Shown piece after piece: positions 47,101-62,100 of a stretch of DNA of 64,000 nucleotides (positions are counted from its first letter, which is position 1; every line of letters starts with the position of its first letter). The stretch covers positions 146,586,998-146,650,997 of the forward strand of contig OY829326.1 of NCBI GenBank assembly GCA_963691655.1. The letters are read 5' to 3'. The position numbers were made by a program, and so were the translations under genes. This stretch comes from Toxonevra muliebris (taxonomy: Eukaryota; Arthropoda; Insecta; Diptera; Pallopteridae). The notes under the pieces were generated by a model that was not told where the DNA came from, did not search any database, and worked only from the letters and a program-made list of their open reading frames with translations.

Positions 47101-50100
47101 CAGATTATTCATATATGGTTAGGTACCTAATTTAAAAAATTTTTTTAAGATTAAGAATTTAAAGGCACCGCATTGAGCTATAATCGCCAAATTATTGTAA
47201 AGGATTTTTTTCCGCTTTTGCGTTTTTGATGCAAACCGTTGTCCCTGTATGTCCTTTCTATGGAAATGAGCCCCGTACGTATGAAATTTGTTGGGCTCTT
47301 ATGCACGCGTGTTATTCTCTGGCCTACGCACAGAGAAAAAATTTTGCATACATAATTGATGCCTTGTAGAATGACAATGAAAAAACCCTTCTCCTGTAAA
47401 ATGTAGTTTTTGTTGCTAACATCAATTTGGAGGTTATGGCTCGATATTTTGGTACATATTTTATAAAGAATTTTCAAAATTTTACCGCCGGCATGGTAGA
47501 GGAAGATAGTTGCATCAATTATGAACCCTGAGAACATTTCCGAATGAATTTCTTTACTACTGCAGAATTTGCATATTAATTCCAGTGCATGTTATTTCGA
47601 GCACAATTAGATTTCTAAAGCATTTCGTGTCTTGAATTTTTGTTTTTTTGCATAGGTTTTACTTTATTTATTTTTTTGCATTAAAAGCTTCAAAGCTTTT
47701 TTCATTCATAGGGTTAAAAACACATTACATTGCTTATTTACAATACACTTTAACGCCTTTTTTGAAGCACTTCTACACTTGTAACGTATACATTTGATTT
47801 TTCATTATAAAATTTGTTGCTTGCTAGTTTTTTGCTTTGTCATTGTAAGATTTTTCAAATTAAATAAAGTTTGTATTTTTTTACCATTATTAATTTTTCA
47901 TTCATTTTTATGAATATTTAATATTTTTGATAGTTCATTTTTGTTGATCATACTCACAATCACGCCAATGTAAGCTTTAATTGAAATTTCCTAAATGATC
48001 CATTGCTCATCATTTTTACGTATTATACGAGTTCACGATTTTTTGTTTTTATTTTTATTTTAATATAGAAAAATTAAAAGTATTTTTATATTGCCTGTCG
48101 TCATCTTATAGGGAGATTAAATGTTGTATTAAAATTATTGCATGGGATTTTTATGGTATTACACAGAAATTAAAAAACTACCAGTAAAACACAAACACAA
48201 TCACAATTGTTCATAATCATATTTCATGATAAGATTGAAATGCGCCTAGGTACATGTGTATGTGTGTATTTGCTATATTTATCACAAGATCCCCGACTGC
48301 CCAGCCTTACTTACTTAGCTGCCATTACAACTGCTCATAGGTCTTAGCTGCTTCAATAATGCTTGTCAGTTACTTTTGAAATGCGTGCACACGAGGAAGT
48401 CAATAAGGCCAAGTGCAGTCAGGTCTTCCTGTACCTACTCGTTTCAATCGAGATTAAGTCACCTTTTTCTCCACATTCATAAAATAGATTTATAGATCCA
48501 GTAGTTGCACCTCTTGGCTGGAGTTATTCTTCGCTTGGTCCCAAGGCTGGTATTGCTTTTGTTGATAAATTAAATCCTAATTATTCCTTTGGCTGGGTCT
48601 TTTCAACGGGATTCACTATAAGCTCATTTATGAGTTTAATAAAGTCATTATTATTTTTGAATATCTCATAAACATGCAATGTTAAAGCAATTTAAACCAT
48701 AATTGAAAATTCAAACTTATAACCTTTTGATTTTATCACATTTCGATTTTTAGAATAAAGCATCTTAAGAAAAAATTACATAATTATAATAAATAAAAAT
48801 GCAATACGTTATAATTATAAAAATATTTGAATAATTAAACATAATTACCAGAATGACACGCAAAATAAAAATGTTTTGTTTCTTTTCAAATTTTTTGTTT
48901 GTATTTTTTTAACACAAACAACACAAACAATTATGAAAATTTTCTCACCTAACAAGTTCAATAAACCTCATTTGCAATTGTTGTACTTTTTGCAAACAAA
49001 AATTGCAAGAATTTCATTCCATAGTATTTTGAATTAATTGATTTATGCATCAAAACGTTGCACACAGGTGCTACGCCGTATGTACGAGGGAATTTCACAG
49101 AAAGCCGTAGAAGAAGAAGAAAAAATGATCACTAATTGATTTAAAGGTAATGGAAGAAGAAGAAGAAGCAACAAACAGCGAATAACAATATAAACAAACC
49201 ACAAACACGTTTTTCTTAATACCTTATTACTGAGCGGCCCGATATATACTCGCAGAGTCTCAACCAATAAATTATATACATATGTATAACCAATTGTCTG
49301 TTGCCAATAAGTTAAATAAAATAATAAATTCAAATCTATTTGGTATTCCCCTATACTCCACTTACAAACTCTGTCACTAAGTCAACTTGGCATCAGTATG
49401 GGGCCGGTAATAATTGCTTGGAGACTCGTGCACTTGTTTAATACCCTACACCCTTTTAGTTTTGAATGTGTTAAATATATGTATATTTTAAACTATCACT
49501 CTAACTGGAATGAAAGAGGTAAGGGAGGAAAAATCATATTTCTGTGGCAATAAGGAATAACAGCTAAACTCAAAATTCGAATAAAACCTGCTGCGTATTT
49601 TATATTATAAATCCCAAAATGTTGAAAGTTTTTGAAAAGTTAGCTGTTATTCCTTATTGCCACAGATTTGATAGAAATTAAGTTAGTGCAAGATTTTTCA
49701 AATTATATTTAAAACTTGCACGAACTTTCCGCTTAGGAAATATTACTTTTTAGGTTGCTTTGTAAAAATCAAAAAAAAAAAAAAACAAATCACCAAATAG
49801 TCTGGAAACATTCTTTCTGTGGGACCAGAATACAATAACTACAATAACTAGTAGAGACATTTTTTGTCCAAATTTGTATAAAAGAGAAAATTCAGCCAAA
49901 AGAATGAGAAGGATCAATTCTCAAGTCTGGCATAAAAAATTATGAAAGAAAAACGTTAAATGTACTTCTGAAGACGGAGTTAAAAAAGTAAATAGTTCGC
50001 GAAATATTGTCAAAAACCCGCATTGGTAAATTTAATAAAAACTCGCCGGAGAAAGCAAGCTTCGTATGAGCGTTGCTTTGAAACCGGAACTAATATCGTA

Positions 50101-53100
50101 AAACGGAGTTGGAGCTTTATTAATAAAGCTTTGTTACCTCGAGATCTGATAAGATTTCTTATTAAATTTGATGGAGTTGCAAAAGAGCCTAAAGGAACAC
50201 AGAATACAATGTAATGGTCTGGAATTCATCTTCTACTGTTTCAGTTCATTTCATGTAAAATACAATTTGGTATTTCTGATCGTGGCGGATTCAGAAGGGG
50301 AAACAGTAGCCGCTCTGAAAAATGTGAAAGCCTATAACTGAATGAGTTTCGGTATGGATTCGGACTGAGTTTGAGGTCTAAGTTTTGGTCTGATTCTTGG
50401 TTTAAGTTAAGTGTAAATTTTACTCTGAATTTGTTCTGATTTTTGCTCTTAGTTTTAGTTCGATATTTACTCTAAACTTGGTCCGCGTTCAGGTTTGATT
50501 TTTCAATTGAATATGATTTGATTCCTGGTCTGGGATTTTAATTAGATATCGGTTTGAATTTTTGTTTAAATTTTGATATGAATTTTAATCTGATTTTTAG
50601 GTAATTTTTATTCAGGGGTTTGGTTTGAAATTGGGTTCGACTGATTTTTGAAATTCGAATAAATGTATAAGTACAAGGCAGATTAAATTTGACATCTCTA
50701 AAAATTGTACAGCCTTGCGGAATCAGTATTTTAAGTCATTTGGGTTAAAACATTTTGAAATTGTGAAAAAAAATTAGGAAAATTCAACGCATTTGTAGGC
50801 CAGTCTTTTTTCAAATTATTTTCTATTTCAACTTCGAAAAATAGACAGTAAAAATGCACCTACTTTCCAAGGTTTATGTGCTTTAAAACACATTTCAACA
50901 TCAAATTTTTTTTGTACCCAGAAATTATGATTATTAAAATCTCTATATTATTGAATTCATACATTCTGCTTGAAATGATTAGATTGTCTAAAAGCTGCAT
51001 CGAGATTATTCCAGAACTCGAGTAAATGATAGGTTTCCGAAAGAAAATGTCTTTTAACCCACAAAACTAACTTTACATTTTCTGGAAATTTAAAAATGTT
51101 GTAATAAGGACACCTCCTTTAGTATATATATATTTTTTTTTTCTAAAAACAAATATGCCTAGCTATATTCTTAATTCAATTAGCACTAATACCTATGTAT
51201 TGTATTAGACATACATATGCACTTACATATTTATGTATTAACTTCTAAAATAGTTTCAAAATTGTAGTGATAGTAAAACGTGCAGCGTCGCTTAATTGTT
51301 GATTTTTTATACATTGTGGTAGTTGTTGTTGTAATTGTTATTGCTGTTACTATTTTGTAGATATTTTTTTCGAGTTCTCTTGTCTACTAGCACATATAAA
51401 AACGCCGATAATGTTATTAAACACTTTTATTTGCATGGCAATTGCTTAACAGACACAATATTGACAATAACATTTGTGAATAAAAAATAAAAAAAAAACC
51501 AAACAAAAATAGGAAAAAAACAAACAATAAAAAATAAAACAAAAGAAAATTAAAAATGTACTAAGAAAAAGTAAAGTACCCAAATAAAAGTGTATCAAAA
51601 ATATATACTTTAGAAAAAAATATAATCAAAAATTAAAAACAAATTACGAGAGTAGTTTAAGGCAAACATTATTATGCTGCGTATAAGGCAAATCGGCAAT
51701 AAATCCGAACAGAAATACTACGAAAAGTGTGAAAATGGGTAAAAATAATAATAAAAATTGTAATAAAAATTGTGTGAAACCAATCAATTAAAATTATATA
51801 GGTAGTAAGTTTTAAGACTTCGCAAAACGAAAAATTTTGCTCGTACTTTTAATAAAATAGTGAAGTTGTTTTTTTCTGTATTTTCAAGGAGCACAAATAT
51901 GAAAAATCATTAAAAAGTAATATTTTTAATTTTTAAATAAATAATTGTTGTCATTTGGCCTCAATTTCTTTAATGTTCAAAATGGCCTTTGATTTAAATG
52001 GTTTTTATTTACTTTGGAAATTATCCAAGAATGTTGGTATTTTTTGTTTGTTTGTTAAATATCAATGTGTTTTTGCCATGATAAAAATATAGACAGTGCA
52101 ATTTAAATAATCGCCATAGCTCAATGATTAATATGTAGAGCTGTGGAGTCCCATTAATTCCAGTGGGCAATGGAAATCGGCCTGGATTGTATAAAAGTTG
52201 TGTTGGAAAAGTTAGTAAATTACAAATAATACAATTTCAATTATTATTGTGGCTCCATGATTAATGTTCAGAGTTGTTTAGCTGCTCAGACTGTTTAAGA
52301 GTTCTGGTAGAATTAATATCCGAATCGTAATAGCCAAGAAATTAGTTCAAACTTCAAGGCTATAAATTTTATCTTAGTAGGCAAAGAAATGACATTCCCT
52401 AAAGTGGTTGCAAAATTATATTAAACGCAACTGAAATAATAGAATTTAGATACAACCAAACTAAAAGTAGCCTTGTAAAATTTGTATTTCTTTGAACTTG
52501 ACAAAAAAATATACGACAATTTAAGTAAAAAAGGTACCACTTTCGTAATTCCTTCATTCAATTTAATGTGTGATTGTTGTGGAGGCATTAAAAAAATTTA
52601 TTTTTCAAAAAGTGCATAGTTTTCTGTAAATCGCGATTAACACTGTGTAACAAAAAAAAAAAAAAATTGCAGGCACTTTTTGGAGACCTAGCACAAATTG
52701 TAGGTCTAGTAATGCTTAGAAAAATGGTATGTCGAAAATTTCCCATACATCTCCAAAATCTCGTTTTATGGTCAAAAAATCGTTTCGTTAAAAAAAAAAT
52801 CATTCAACACGGCATTAAATTTACTTTGAAAGTGTTTTGTCGCAAAAAATCTCCAAGATCGGATAATATCGTAAAAACATCGTCCAAGCCGAAAAAATGA
52901 TTAAAAAATCGAAAAATCGCAACTACGTTCAACTGCAGTCCCGTCAGTTTTTAATTCATGAAAATAAAAAATACATGGTCAGAATTTTTCCCCTTTCAAA
53001 ATAAGAATAAAAATTTTAAATCGGATAAAAATTAGCAAACTTATGAGCGATTGTTCACACCAACCTAGACAAAATGGTTTTTTGACCATAAAACGAGATT

Positions 53101-56100
53101 TTGGGGGTGTATGGGATATTTCCGCCATACCATTTTTCTTAGCATAACTAGACCTACAATTTGTGATAGGTCTCCATAAAAGTGCAAGATCACTGTCACA
53201 CAGTGTAATGTCTCGAAAAAGAGAAGTTTTTCTGAAAAAAAAACCCCACTCTGAATCCGCCAGTGTGTTGAAAGGAGTAAGACTATAAAGAGGCGATGAG
53301 TACGTTACAACCAATGTCGTTCAAATTAAACTTAAATTTTTAGCTAGTTTGTTTATCTATTTTCAGTTGATTAGTTCGGAATTCAATAACTGCTTGAAAG
53401 TTAGTTAGTTTTGCCCACAGTCGGTTTTCATTACAGCATTTAGAGTGCCAGCCGCGTTTTGACATTCTCAAAATTATCTCTCGTTTTCATTATAGCAGCA
53501 TATTTTAAGTTCAAATTTTCAAATCAATTAACCAAAGAGCTGTCTTAATGAAGACAATAGAAACTAAGAAATATGTATACAATTATAAACTAAATAAATA
53601 TCGTCGTTGTAAAACCGTTTATAAGAGTATTGAGTTTTTGTATTTTCATAAGAGTTATATGGAGTGTAAGACAGTTCAATATTGAAATGGAGGATTTTCT
53701 ATAAGCTGTTTTGTTATTTATTAATTTAATTAATCCTGGCGTTACAAGATTTATAAGGGTGCTAGTCACGTAGTTAACAGTTAATGACCCATCAAATTTC
53801 ACTCAACATTTATTATTGCTATACAAACATAATAAACTGATATGGTTTCATGATCAAAAAGATTGCATAGCATAACTACATAAAAATGTAGATCATTACT
53901 CTTATTTCTACTTCGTCATCAGTTTATTTAGGTTGTCAATTATCTATTACTGCCTGACGTAGACTATCTAATTGTTGCTGGCATTACTATCAATTCTCTT
54001 TTCTCATTCACAATTGGTTTTCAAACTGTCAAAATGATTCAAAATGATACTAAATACATATCACTTCAGTTTTCATTATTTGTCATTTATTTAAATTAGA
54101 TTAGTTCATTAGCAAACACACTGAAGACTAACATTATCAATTTTGTCAAACAAATGAAATCTGAAAATTTATAGAAAAAAATTCACTTAATTTTCAATTA
54201 ATCTCAGGGATTTTTTGATATGTCATATCAGATATCGGCAAATCAAAAAGAAAACCAAATCTATTAATAACAATAATTAAATTAAAATATTAAAAAACGT
54301 GAAATTTCCAGCATTAAACAAGCCGTCAATAATGAAATGAATAGTGGAACAAAATTAACTTGTGATTAAGAATTTCTTTTTCATACATATTTAAATAGTA
54401 TGATACATAAATTAATGTAGGTCGTGATTTTCTGTTTGAGACATAAAAACCAAATTTTTTGTTATTACTATTATTATTTTATAATTTCAGGAACTAAATG
54501 TCAATGTATGGATTTATTTGGGAAGCAATTAAAAAATTGAATTTTATTGCACAACAATTTTTTATGGCATTATTTTCGCACAATTTCAACAACTCCTTTA
54601 TCAAAAAAGCAAATGATAAACGATAAACGATTTTTATGAGTCGAAATCTAGACTGTAACTGAAGGTATATATTATTCACATATAAAATTTGTAGACGAAT
54701 TTCCAAAAATGCAAAGAAATAAACTTAAAGTTAGTTAATTAGTGAAATGAAATCATCACGTTGAAAATGTATTGTTGATCGCATTTTGTTGGGTATTTGT
54801 GTTGTTTACATATTTCTGTACACATAAATACATATGTGCAATTGTGATGGAAACCTTTTTGAGACTGTTTACGATATGTACATTATAAAAATATTTCATT
54901 ATAAATTCGTAACAAATTTCGTTTTGTGTTAATGGTAAAACCAAATGCCAAGAGTTTTCTAATATAATTAGAGTTGGTTGATACATATCTAGATTTAAAA
55001 GTAAAAGCAATGTTTTAGCGTATTTCTGGCTTCCCTTAGAATTTTCTATGAAATTACGACAATACAAATTGTCAGTTAAAAAATTTATCAGTCTTTATTA
55101 ATTTATTACAAAAGTATAGTCGACAAACAGTAAAATAATGTACAAAAATGTTTGATTTCCAAAGAAACTCTTTTATAGCTTTTTTGTAAATATGAGCGTG
55201 TGATATTTGTATATTGTAAAAATTTTATAAAACAATTTAAGAAATTCACAAACTCTTTTATTACATCGATGATAATTCCTTTATCAAAAATTATAATCAT
55301 TAAATTTAATATTACTTAAACACTTTGAATTCACAGTAAATGAAAAATAAAAGTAAAAGATTTGTTTTTTTCAGCGAAAATTTAGTTGATATATGTACTG
55401 TCACACAAACTTTTTAAATTTATTTTTAAAATACTAAGAAGTATAGCAAATATTCATAAAACGTCAACAGATTGTACAGCTCCCTTATGAGACGATTCCG
55501 TGTGAAGAACTAAACTATATCTTTAAAAGAGTTACACACTGTGCTTAGTAATGAAGTCGAGATCTCATAAAACCTCGACAGGAATACAAGATATACAAGA
55601 TATACTCTGCTTTGAAATCGAATTGAAACTGCAGTAAGTAAAAAAATGAACCTTCTTCCATTCCTTTTTGTATTACATTGTAATCGAAAAAGCGGCTCCC
55701 TTTTGCAAATAATGAAATATTTCCTCGAAGACTGGAATGCTTTCGTTCGCTAAATATAGTTCGCTAAATTAGTTGAAAAAATACACAAAAAAAATTTTAA
55801 CTAATTTCTTTAATTTTAATTTTTTTCTTATCTATTCTACATATTTCCATTAATTTCAATACATTTTTTAAGCCGGTAGATCCACCTTTCAAATCAACTC
55901 TTCCCCCAAATTTGGTTTTATCTTTGGAAACAACCAGACATCACATGATCCTAGATTCGGGGAATATGGGGCAGGATGAAATTTTTCTATGTATGACTGA
56001 GTACAAAGTTTTTGTTTTTTTCAGCAGTGCGATTAATATTATCTTGATGTAAAAACAAGGATACAGTTCCCCTTTTTTCCGGTTTTGTGGTAAGCAATCT

Positions 56101-59100
56101 TCTTAATATGCCATGGCAATTATCATATGAACAGTTTCCTGGGAAGTAGTAACTACAATATTTACCTTGGAGAAGTTCATCACTTTTATTGTCTTTCTTT
56201 GAAGGGTATATTTGCACCTCTTAGGTCCATATCATAGACTGGTGCTTGGTTTCGGGTTTGTACTTCTAAAAGAAAATATCGTCACCTTTTGCGATTTTAT
56301 CAAAGGCGCTAAGGCCATCGTTTTCTGATTTTACAAAAAATTATTCGGAAAACGAGCATGGAACCAATAGAGCAGATTTCTTCGTGTATGCAAATGATTT
56401 TCTAATATCCGTGACAAAATCAATTCACTAAGTTATCATTTCTTAAGTCATTCTTGAATCTTCGTTAATTTTAACCTCAACCGGGGCAACATTTGTATCA
56501 TCAGACAAAAATTTCGAACGGTCTTGGCGAATGCCGCCTTTCACAGATAAATGTCTAGAATCTTTGAAAATCACATCACTGGTTTTACTTTTTTCCGTCT
56601 TCATTCCAATAAAATACTTTAGACTTTTGTTAGCTATCTACTAAAGCGCCGATTTTTTTTATTCTTTTTTCGCTTACAACACTTTACGAGTTGGGTAGGT
56701 CTATAGATGGTGCTGATAAAACTCAGGGACATCAATCATTGTTGAGTACTCTTGCCTATAAGTTGAAGTTCCAAATTGCATTTGGATTTCTATTCTACAC
56801 TTTAAAATTCAAAACACAAAAGTTAAATGATTGGGTTCAGTAGTGTTAGACATTATGAAGCAAAGCCCAGCAAATTATGTTGCTTTATTTCTAAAAAAAT
56901 TACATATATTTACGGTATATTGACTTAAAGTCAACTTGATGAATATTAAAACAATACTTAGTAAACCTTTAAATAAATTAACTGTTTACTGTTTAAAGTA
57001 AGTACAAATAAATTAATTGCTAATAAAGAGAAGCACGTTTTGGAACTACGAATTTAATATTTTAGTAGAAGCATTGTACCAATGTTTTATTTTTTTTTTG
57101 TTATGTGTGCGTGGCATTTGTTGAGGATTTGTAAAAATTCATAAATTATATTCATTCATAGTAAAAGGTAAACACATACATACATACACAAATATATATT
57201 TATATAAATATTTTATATTTATACCGCTTAATGATAACGAAAAATTATTTATGAGGCAAAATGTAAACACATTCCTAATGTTAAAATTATTAATAGTATG
57301 AATTACATATAGGTAAATAATAAGAATGATAACATTTTATTATTAATTTATAACAAATTTATTTTTGTCATTATTATTATTATTATTTTTCTGATTATCA
57401 ATGTCATTGAAGACACTTGAGAGCAATTTTAAATGCATATGTACATACATAGATGTCATACACATGTACATTGGTTTGAAGTGCCTGTGCATTGTAAAAC
57501 TCTTCAACTAGCAGAGATATTAGACTTAAGGCAGCAGACAACAATGCATTTACTTAATTTTAATAGTTTTACTAGTCAAATTTATGATACATGCAAATGA
57601 ATATTTGAAGAAATTACTTGCTGTAAATTAATCGATGGGTTATTTATCATTTTACATAAAAAAAAAATCAGTATATATTCAGTTAAATGAAGTTGTTATT
57701 TCTAAGCTGCCTCGTGTTTGTTATTATTATTTTTTATTTGCAGCTATTTATTTATTTATAAACCAAGAATGATGTTGCTTAATGCATTATTTCCATCAAT
57801 CATCATTTTCCTACCTAATTTTTTACATTTATCAAAAGTACGTACGTAGTAATATATATCTAGTAGAAAAAAGAATAAAAGTAATTCTTCTCTGCAATTA
57901 ACACGCTGCGAATACAACACTCGAATACTTCAACTAGGATTAACTTCAGTGAATTGATGCTTATTGAATTGTCTTTCGGATTTTTATAAGTTTAATTGAA
58001 AATGGTTCACACACATATTTGCAATGATAGATAACATTTTTCCATTTAACTTTAGCGTAAAAACACAAAACACTTCACATATATTGATATATTTATAAAA
58101 TTCTAAATAAGAATTATTTCCGAATAGATAGCTTAAGAGTTAGTAGGAACTCAAAACCTTTCCAGAAATTGAAAAGGTTAAAAACTTGTTTATTGTTTAA
58201 AGATAAAAATTACAAAGAAGTTGCTGATATACAATATAACATATAAATATTTATAAAATAAAATACTATACATTCATCAAAAAACATTAGTTTTCATGAT
58301 ATTCATGAAAATATCCTTCAAAAGAATAAATTTCGTAAATTGTATTATTATTTTAATTTATAGTATCATAATTTTTTTCAAGAATATAAATTATAATACC
58401 ATTTTGTTTTTCTTTTTATTTTAGAATATAATGAAACATTTCTACAGCAAACATTTACCTTTGTTGAGCAACAATTTAAAATGCTTGATGACAGTTTAGG
58501 ACGTGATAAGGTCACCTGTGACGATGAAATCACTAAATCACCATTAGATGAATTTCCAGAATATTTTACCGGTAAGTTTGTATCTAAAGCCAAGAAAAAA
58601 AAAAATAATTTGCGATTTTAGCTTTTCGATCAAAACTCGATGAATATTTAGAGTAGGATATATTCCTTAAAACTAGCGCATCCAGAGATTTTCGTTCCTT
58701 TGTGAAATTTTTTTATATCAAGCAATAAGCCCTTTGGACCCAATTGTATTCCCAATAATGTCCTTTACTTTTAAAGAAACTATTACCTGATATCTTCGCG
58801 AATGTGTTTATTAAAATAATAAACCGTTCCTAATATTTGCGGAATTATTTGACTTCTATTGTAAAAGTTATTATAAAAATTATAAGATTTTTTGCTAACC
58901 AGTCTTTAAAATTTTTCAATATGTTAAGACAATTGACACCAAAATGGACTCAATTTAATTTTTAGTGTAAATGACATTTTTTCTTGGACGCGTAATTTAT
59001 TTCAGTCAACACCATATCAAATTTAAAATATAATTTCAGTAAGAATTTTTTTTTTTTGTCAATGGAATTATACCAAAAAAAAAAGCAGATTACATCCTGT

Positions 59101-62100
59101 AACAAAATTTATCATGATTTGTTAAAAAAATATATTAAAAATGATAGTCCATTATACTTAAAGTCTGTAATTAAATTTTCTGTGTGACTTTTATTTTGAA
59201 GACTTGTTTTCAATCAAAATACAATAAAATGGAATAGTCAATAATTACGCTTTAGAAATGTCTGTAAACACTTATAAATCAAATTCAGATATGGAGGGAC
59301 ATTCATACATACATATTTATAAACAACTCAGAAATTAAAACTAAATCAATTATGAAAATCACACACAGTAAAATAAATTATTAATCAAATCATTTATTTA
59401 GAAGGTTTCAATTTTTAAAATCAGCTATAACTTGATACTTATAGTTGGCTATTTATGTTCTTTTTAGAATGAGTTGTTTTTTTTTATTAACTTTTTTGCA
59501 ACAAATAGTATTATAAAAATAATCGCAAAATGGCACTATTGGAATACAACATATGTATGTATGTATATTTTCTGTTGCTATGGATTTTGAATTTATTTTG
59601 ATAAAAATCTTTGTTAAAGTAAGTGGAAACACCTGATTTCTTTTCTTTCATTTCATTAGAGTAGAAATTCTTAACTTAAAATAATTAATATATCGAAATA
59701 GTATGGCATTTAATTGTTTAGCTTATCAATAATGAAACATTATATGTACTTTACTATCTTTCGTTTTGGTCAGTAAAAATGTAATAAAATATTTATAGCA
59801 CTTAAATTTGTACAATAATATAGTATTCATAAAAAATGTAAGTTTTAAATTGGGAAAGCCAAGCTCGATGCGATGATAGTAATAAATATATAAACATACT
59901 ATTTAGAAAAATAGATAAATAAAATAATCAATCAATAAAAAAGATATTATATAAAACGTTCAAAACTTTTTCTATCCTCTTTAAAAAAATACTCCACAGA
60001 TGTTTCATGGAGTGCATAATGTGCAGCTCAATTACATATTAGTATATAGAAACTAAACTTTTGAAATTGTATTTCTGTACCATAGTTTACTAGACACCTT
60101 TTTTAGATTTAAATTCATAAAAGTCAAGAATACTTTTATAATTCTCTAAATCTCTTTATAAAACTAAACAAATTTTTACCTATATCTTTCTCATAGTTAT
60201 GAGAATGGAAACCGGACAAATCAATTCAGATATGCTCTATACAGTATTATTAAAAGTCATGTCAAATTGACGTAAATAGTAACACTCAAGTACTTCCGCT
60301 CTTTGATTTTTTGATACCACTTCAAATTTTGATTAGATTTTCTAACATTTTGAAACAAATTTCACTTAGTAATGATGCAAGTACAAAAGTTATTTCGACT
60401 AATTACTGATTTGATATCTATAACTTTTTCTATATAGAAACTTTTAACAATTGCTTGCCTTAGAGGCAACTAAGTACTTATCACATACTCATGACCACAA
60501 GCGGAATCAACAATTTTTTAGGCTTAAGTTTTTTGTTTCTCAAAAAAATCTATTAGTTCAAAAGCAACAATCAAATGGCTAAGAAATGCATCGGAAAAGC
60601 GGATGTTTTATCCACTTATCTTCATGCCAAAAATGGTTAAGAACTAAAAGTTCAACTATAAAAGCTAAACGTCACTTAGAAGTCGGTTGCACACAAAATA
60701 TATGAAACAGATTTCTATGTGCCAGCTGTCTATACTACGTTAGCCTTAAGACTCTTTACTCTATACTCAATCCAGTATATACATACAGACACTTAGTAAT
60801 GTCGAAGTAAAATAAGCTGTAAAGGATCTGTAATCACCTACATATATATGTTGTAAAAACGAATAACAGCCTAAGTTTATTTTCTTGTTAACCCAGTTTA
60901 AAACCTTTCCTAAAACGATATATAAATCTAAAAATTATTTAAAAATTCGCACCAGTTTAATATTTATAATCAAAAATATTTGATAAAATATCTTCCATCT
61001 TAAATCGAGTTAAGCTGTTTTTCATTTTTACCACAGACGTGATGGTGATACACAAATTTTGAACAAACTTCCCTTGGTCGATATTTTATCTGCTTCTATA
61101 TTCTATACCTTTCATAAAGTTCTCATTAATCCCATAATCCCATTCTGGAGAGCAAGTAAAATTTGTATCAATGACGCATCTTTTCAGAAACGTAAACTCT
61201 AAATTCTGGAGTTACGTTTCATATAGCTATATCCAGCCAACTAAAGGACGAAATTTACATACTATTAGTTAGATATGTCGGGCATTGAAATAAGTAATGA
61301 GAATAAGTGAGATGGAAATAAACTTTTCCTGGTCTGTATTTTATAACCAAAGTTGTAGCGTTTTCTTTTCTCGATAAGATTTTGCATTTTTTTCTACACC
61401 GTGCGAGGCTGCCAAAAATATAACACTTTTGTACTCAAATAAATGACGGAGTGAGAATTTTGCTCAGCAAGTTAGTCGATTCTAACAGGGTAGCATTTTG
61501 ATGTTCTTTTCTTGCACTAAAAATGCAACATTTTGGCAGGGTTGAGGGTAACATTAAAAAATTGTTGCCACGGCACGAATATTTTCAAAATATTATAAAT
61601 ACTTTAAGAAAATACATTCTGTTTTAATAAATCAAACCCCTCAAATAGGCATGTCGACCATTTTCTTCTACAACAAAATTCTGATTGTTATTCAGGAAAG
61701 TAAATAATAGATTTAGTTTGGCTCTCCAGATGTATATATTTAAAGGTTCTTATATTGAAAGTATTCACAGTGTTCAACATTAAAAAAAGTTTCTCGTAGT
61801 TACGACCTTTTATGAAGCGTATGGGTATGGTATGGGGTCCCAGCTCTATTTTACTTTTTTTGGGGTCAGGTAGAACTTCACATCTCAAGCCTAAAATTTT
61901 GATACTAAGCGGAATATTCAATGATATTAAGATTCTACATATAAAATAATTTTAGATATTGAAATAAAATAGTAAAATACATTCTAAAGTTAAAATTTTT
62001 AGTAGGTGAATTTTTCTAAATTTCGCCTGTAATCAATAGAAAACTAAAAAGAAATATAATTTAATAAAAAACTAAATTTTTCTATATTTTTCAGAGGAAG

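Larger units (their letters stand above)
44158..58424 (+). other. Gene C intron 1 (about 14.3 kb)
   Basis: Separates the signal-peptide exon from the rest of gene C. Mostly AT-rich, with the elements at 49541, 52641 and 55850. The block 48290-48600 is richer in G and C and may be an unrecognised repeat. The 119-codon minus-strand frame at 47178-47537 has no recognisable domain. Confidence 0.8.

Noticed and set aside
47178..47537. 119-codon minus-strand frame
   Set aside because: The longest unexplained minus-strand frame, but no recognisable domain, no splice support, and it lies in the 14-kb intron of gene C.
52100..52320. tRNA-like TAGCTCAATGATTA and a similar TGGCTCCATGATTAATG
   Set aside because: The two resemble each other and a pol III A box, but no convincing B box follows; too weak to call a SINE.
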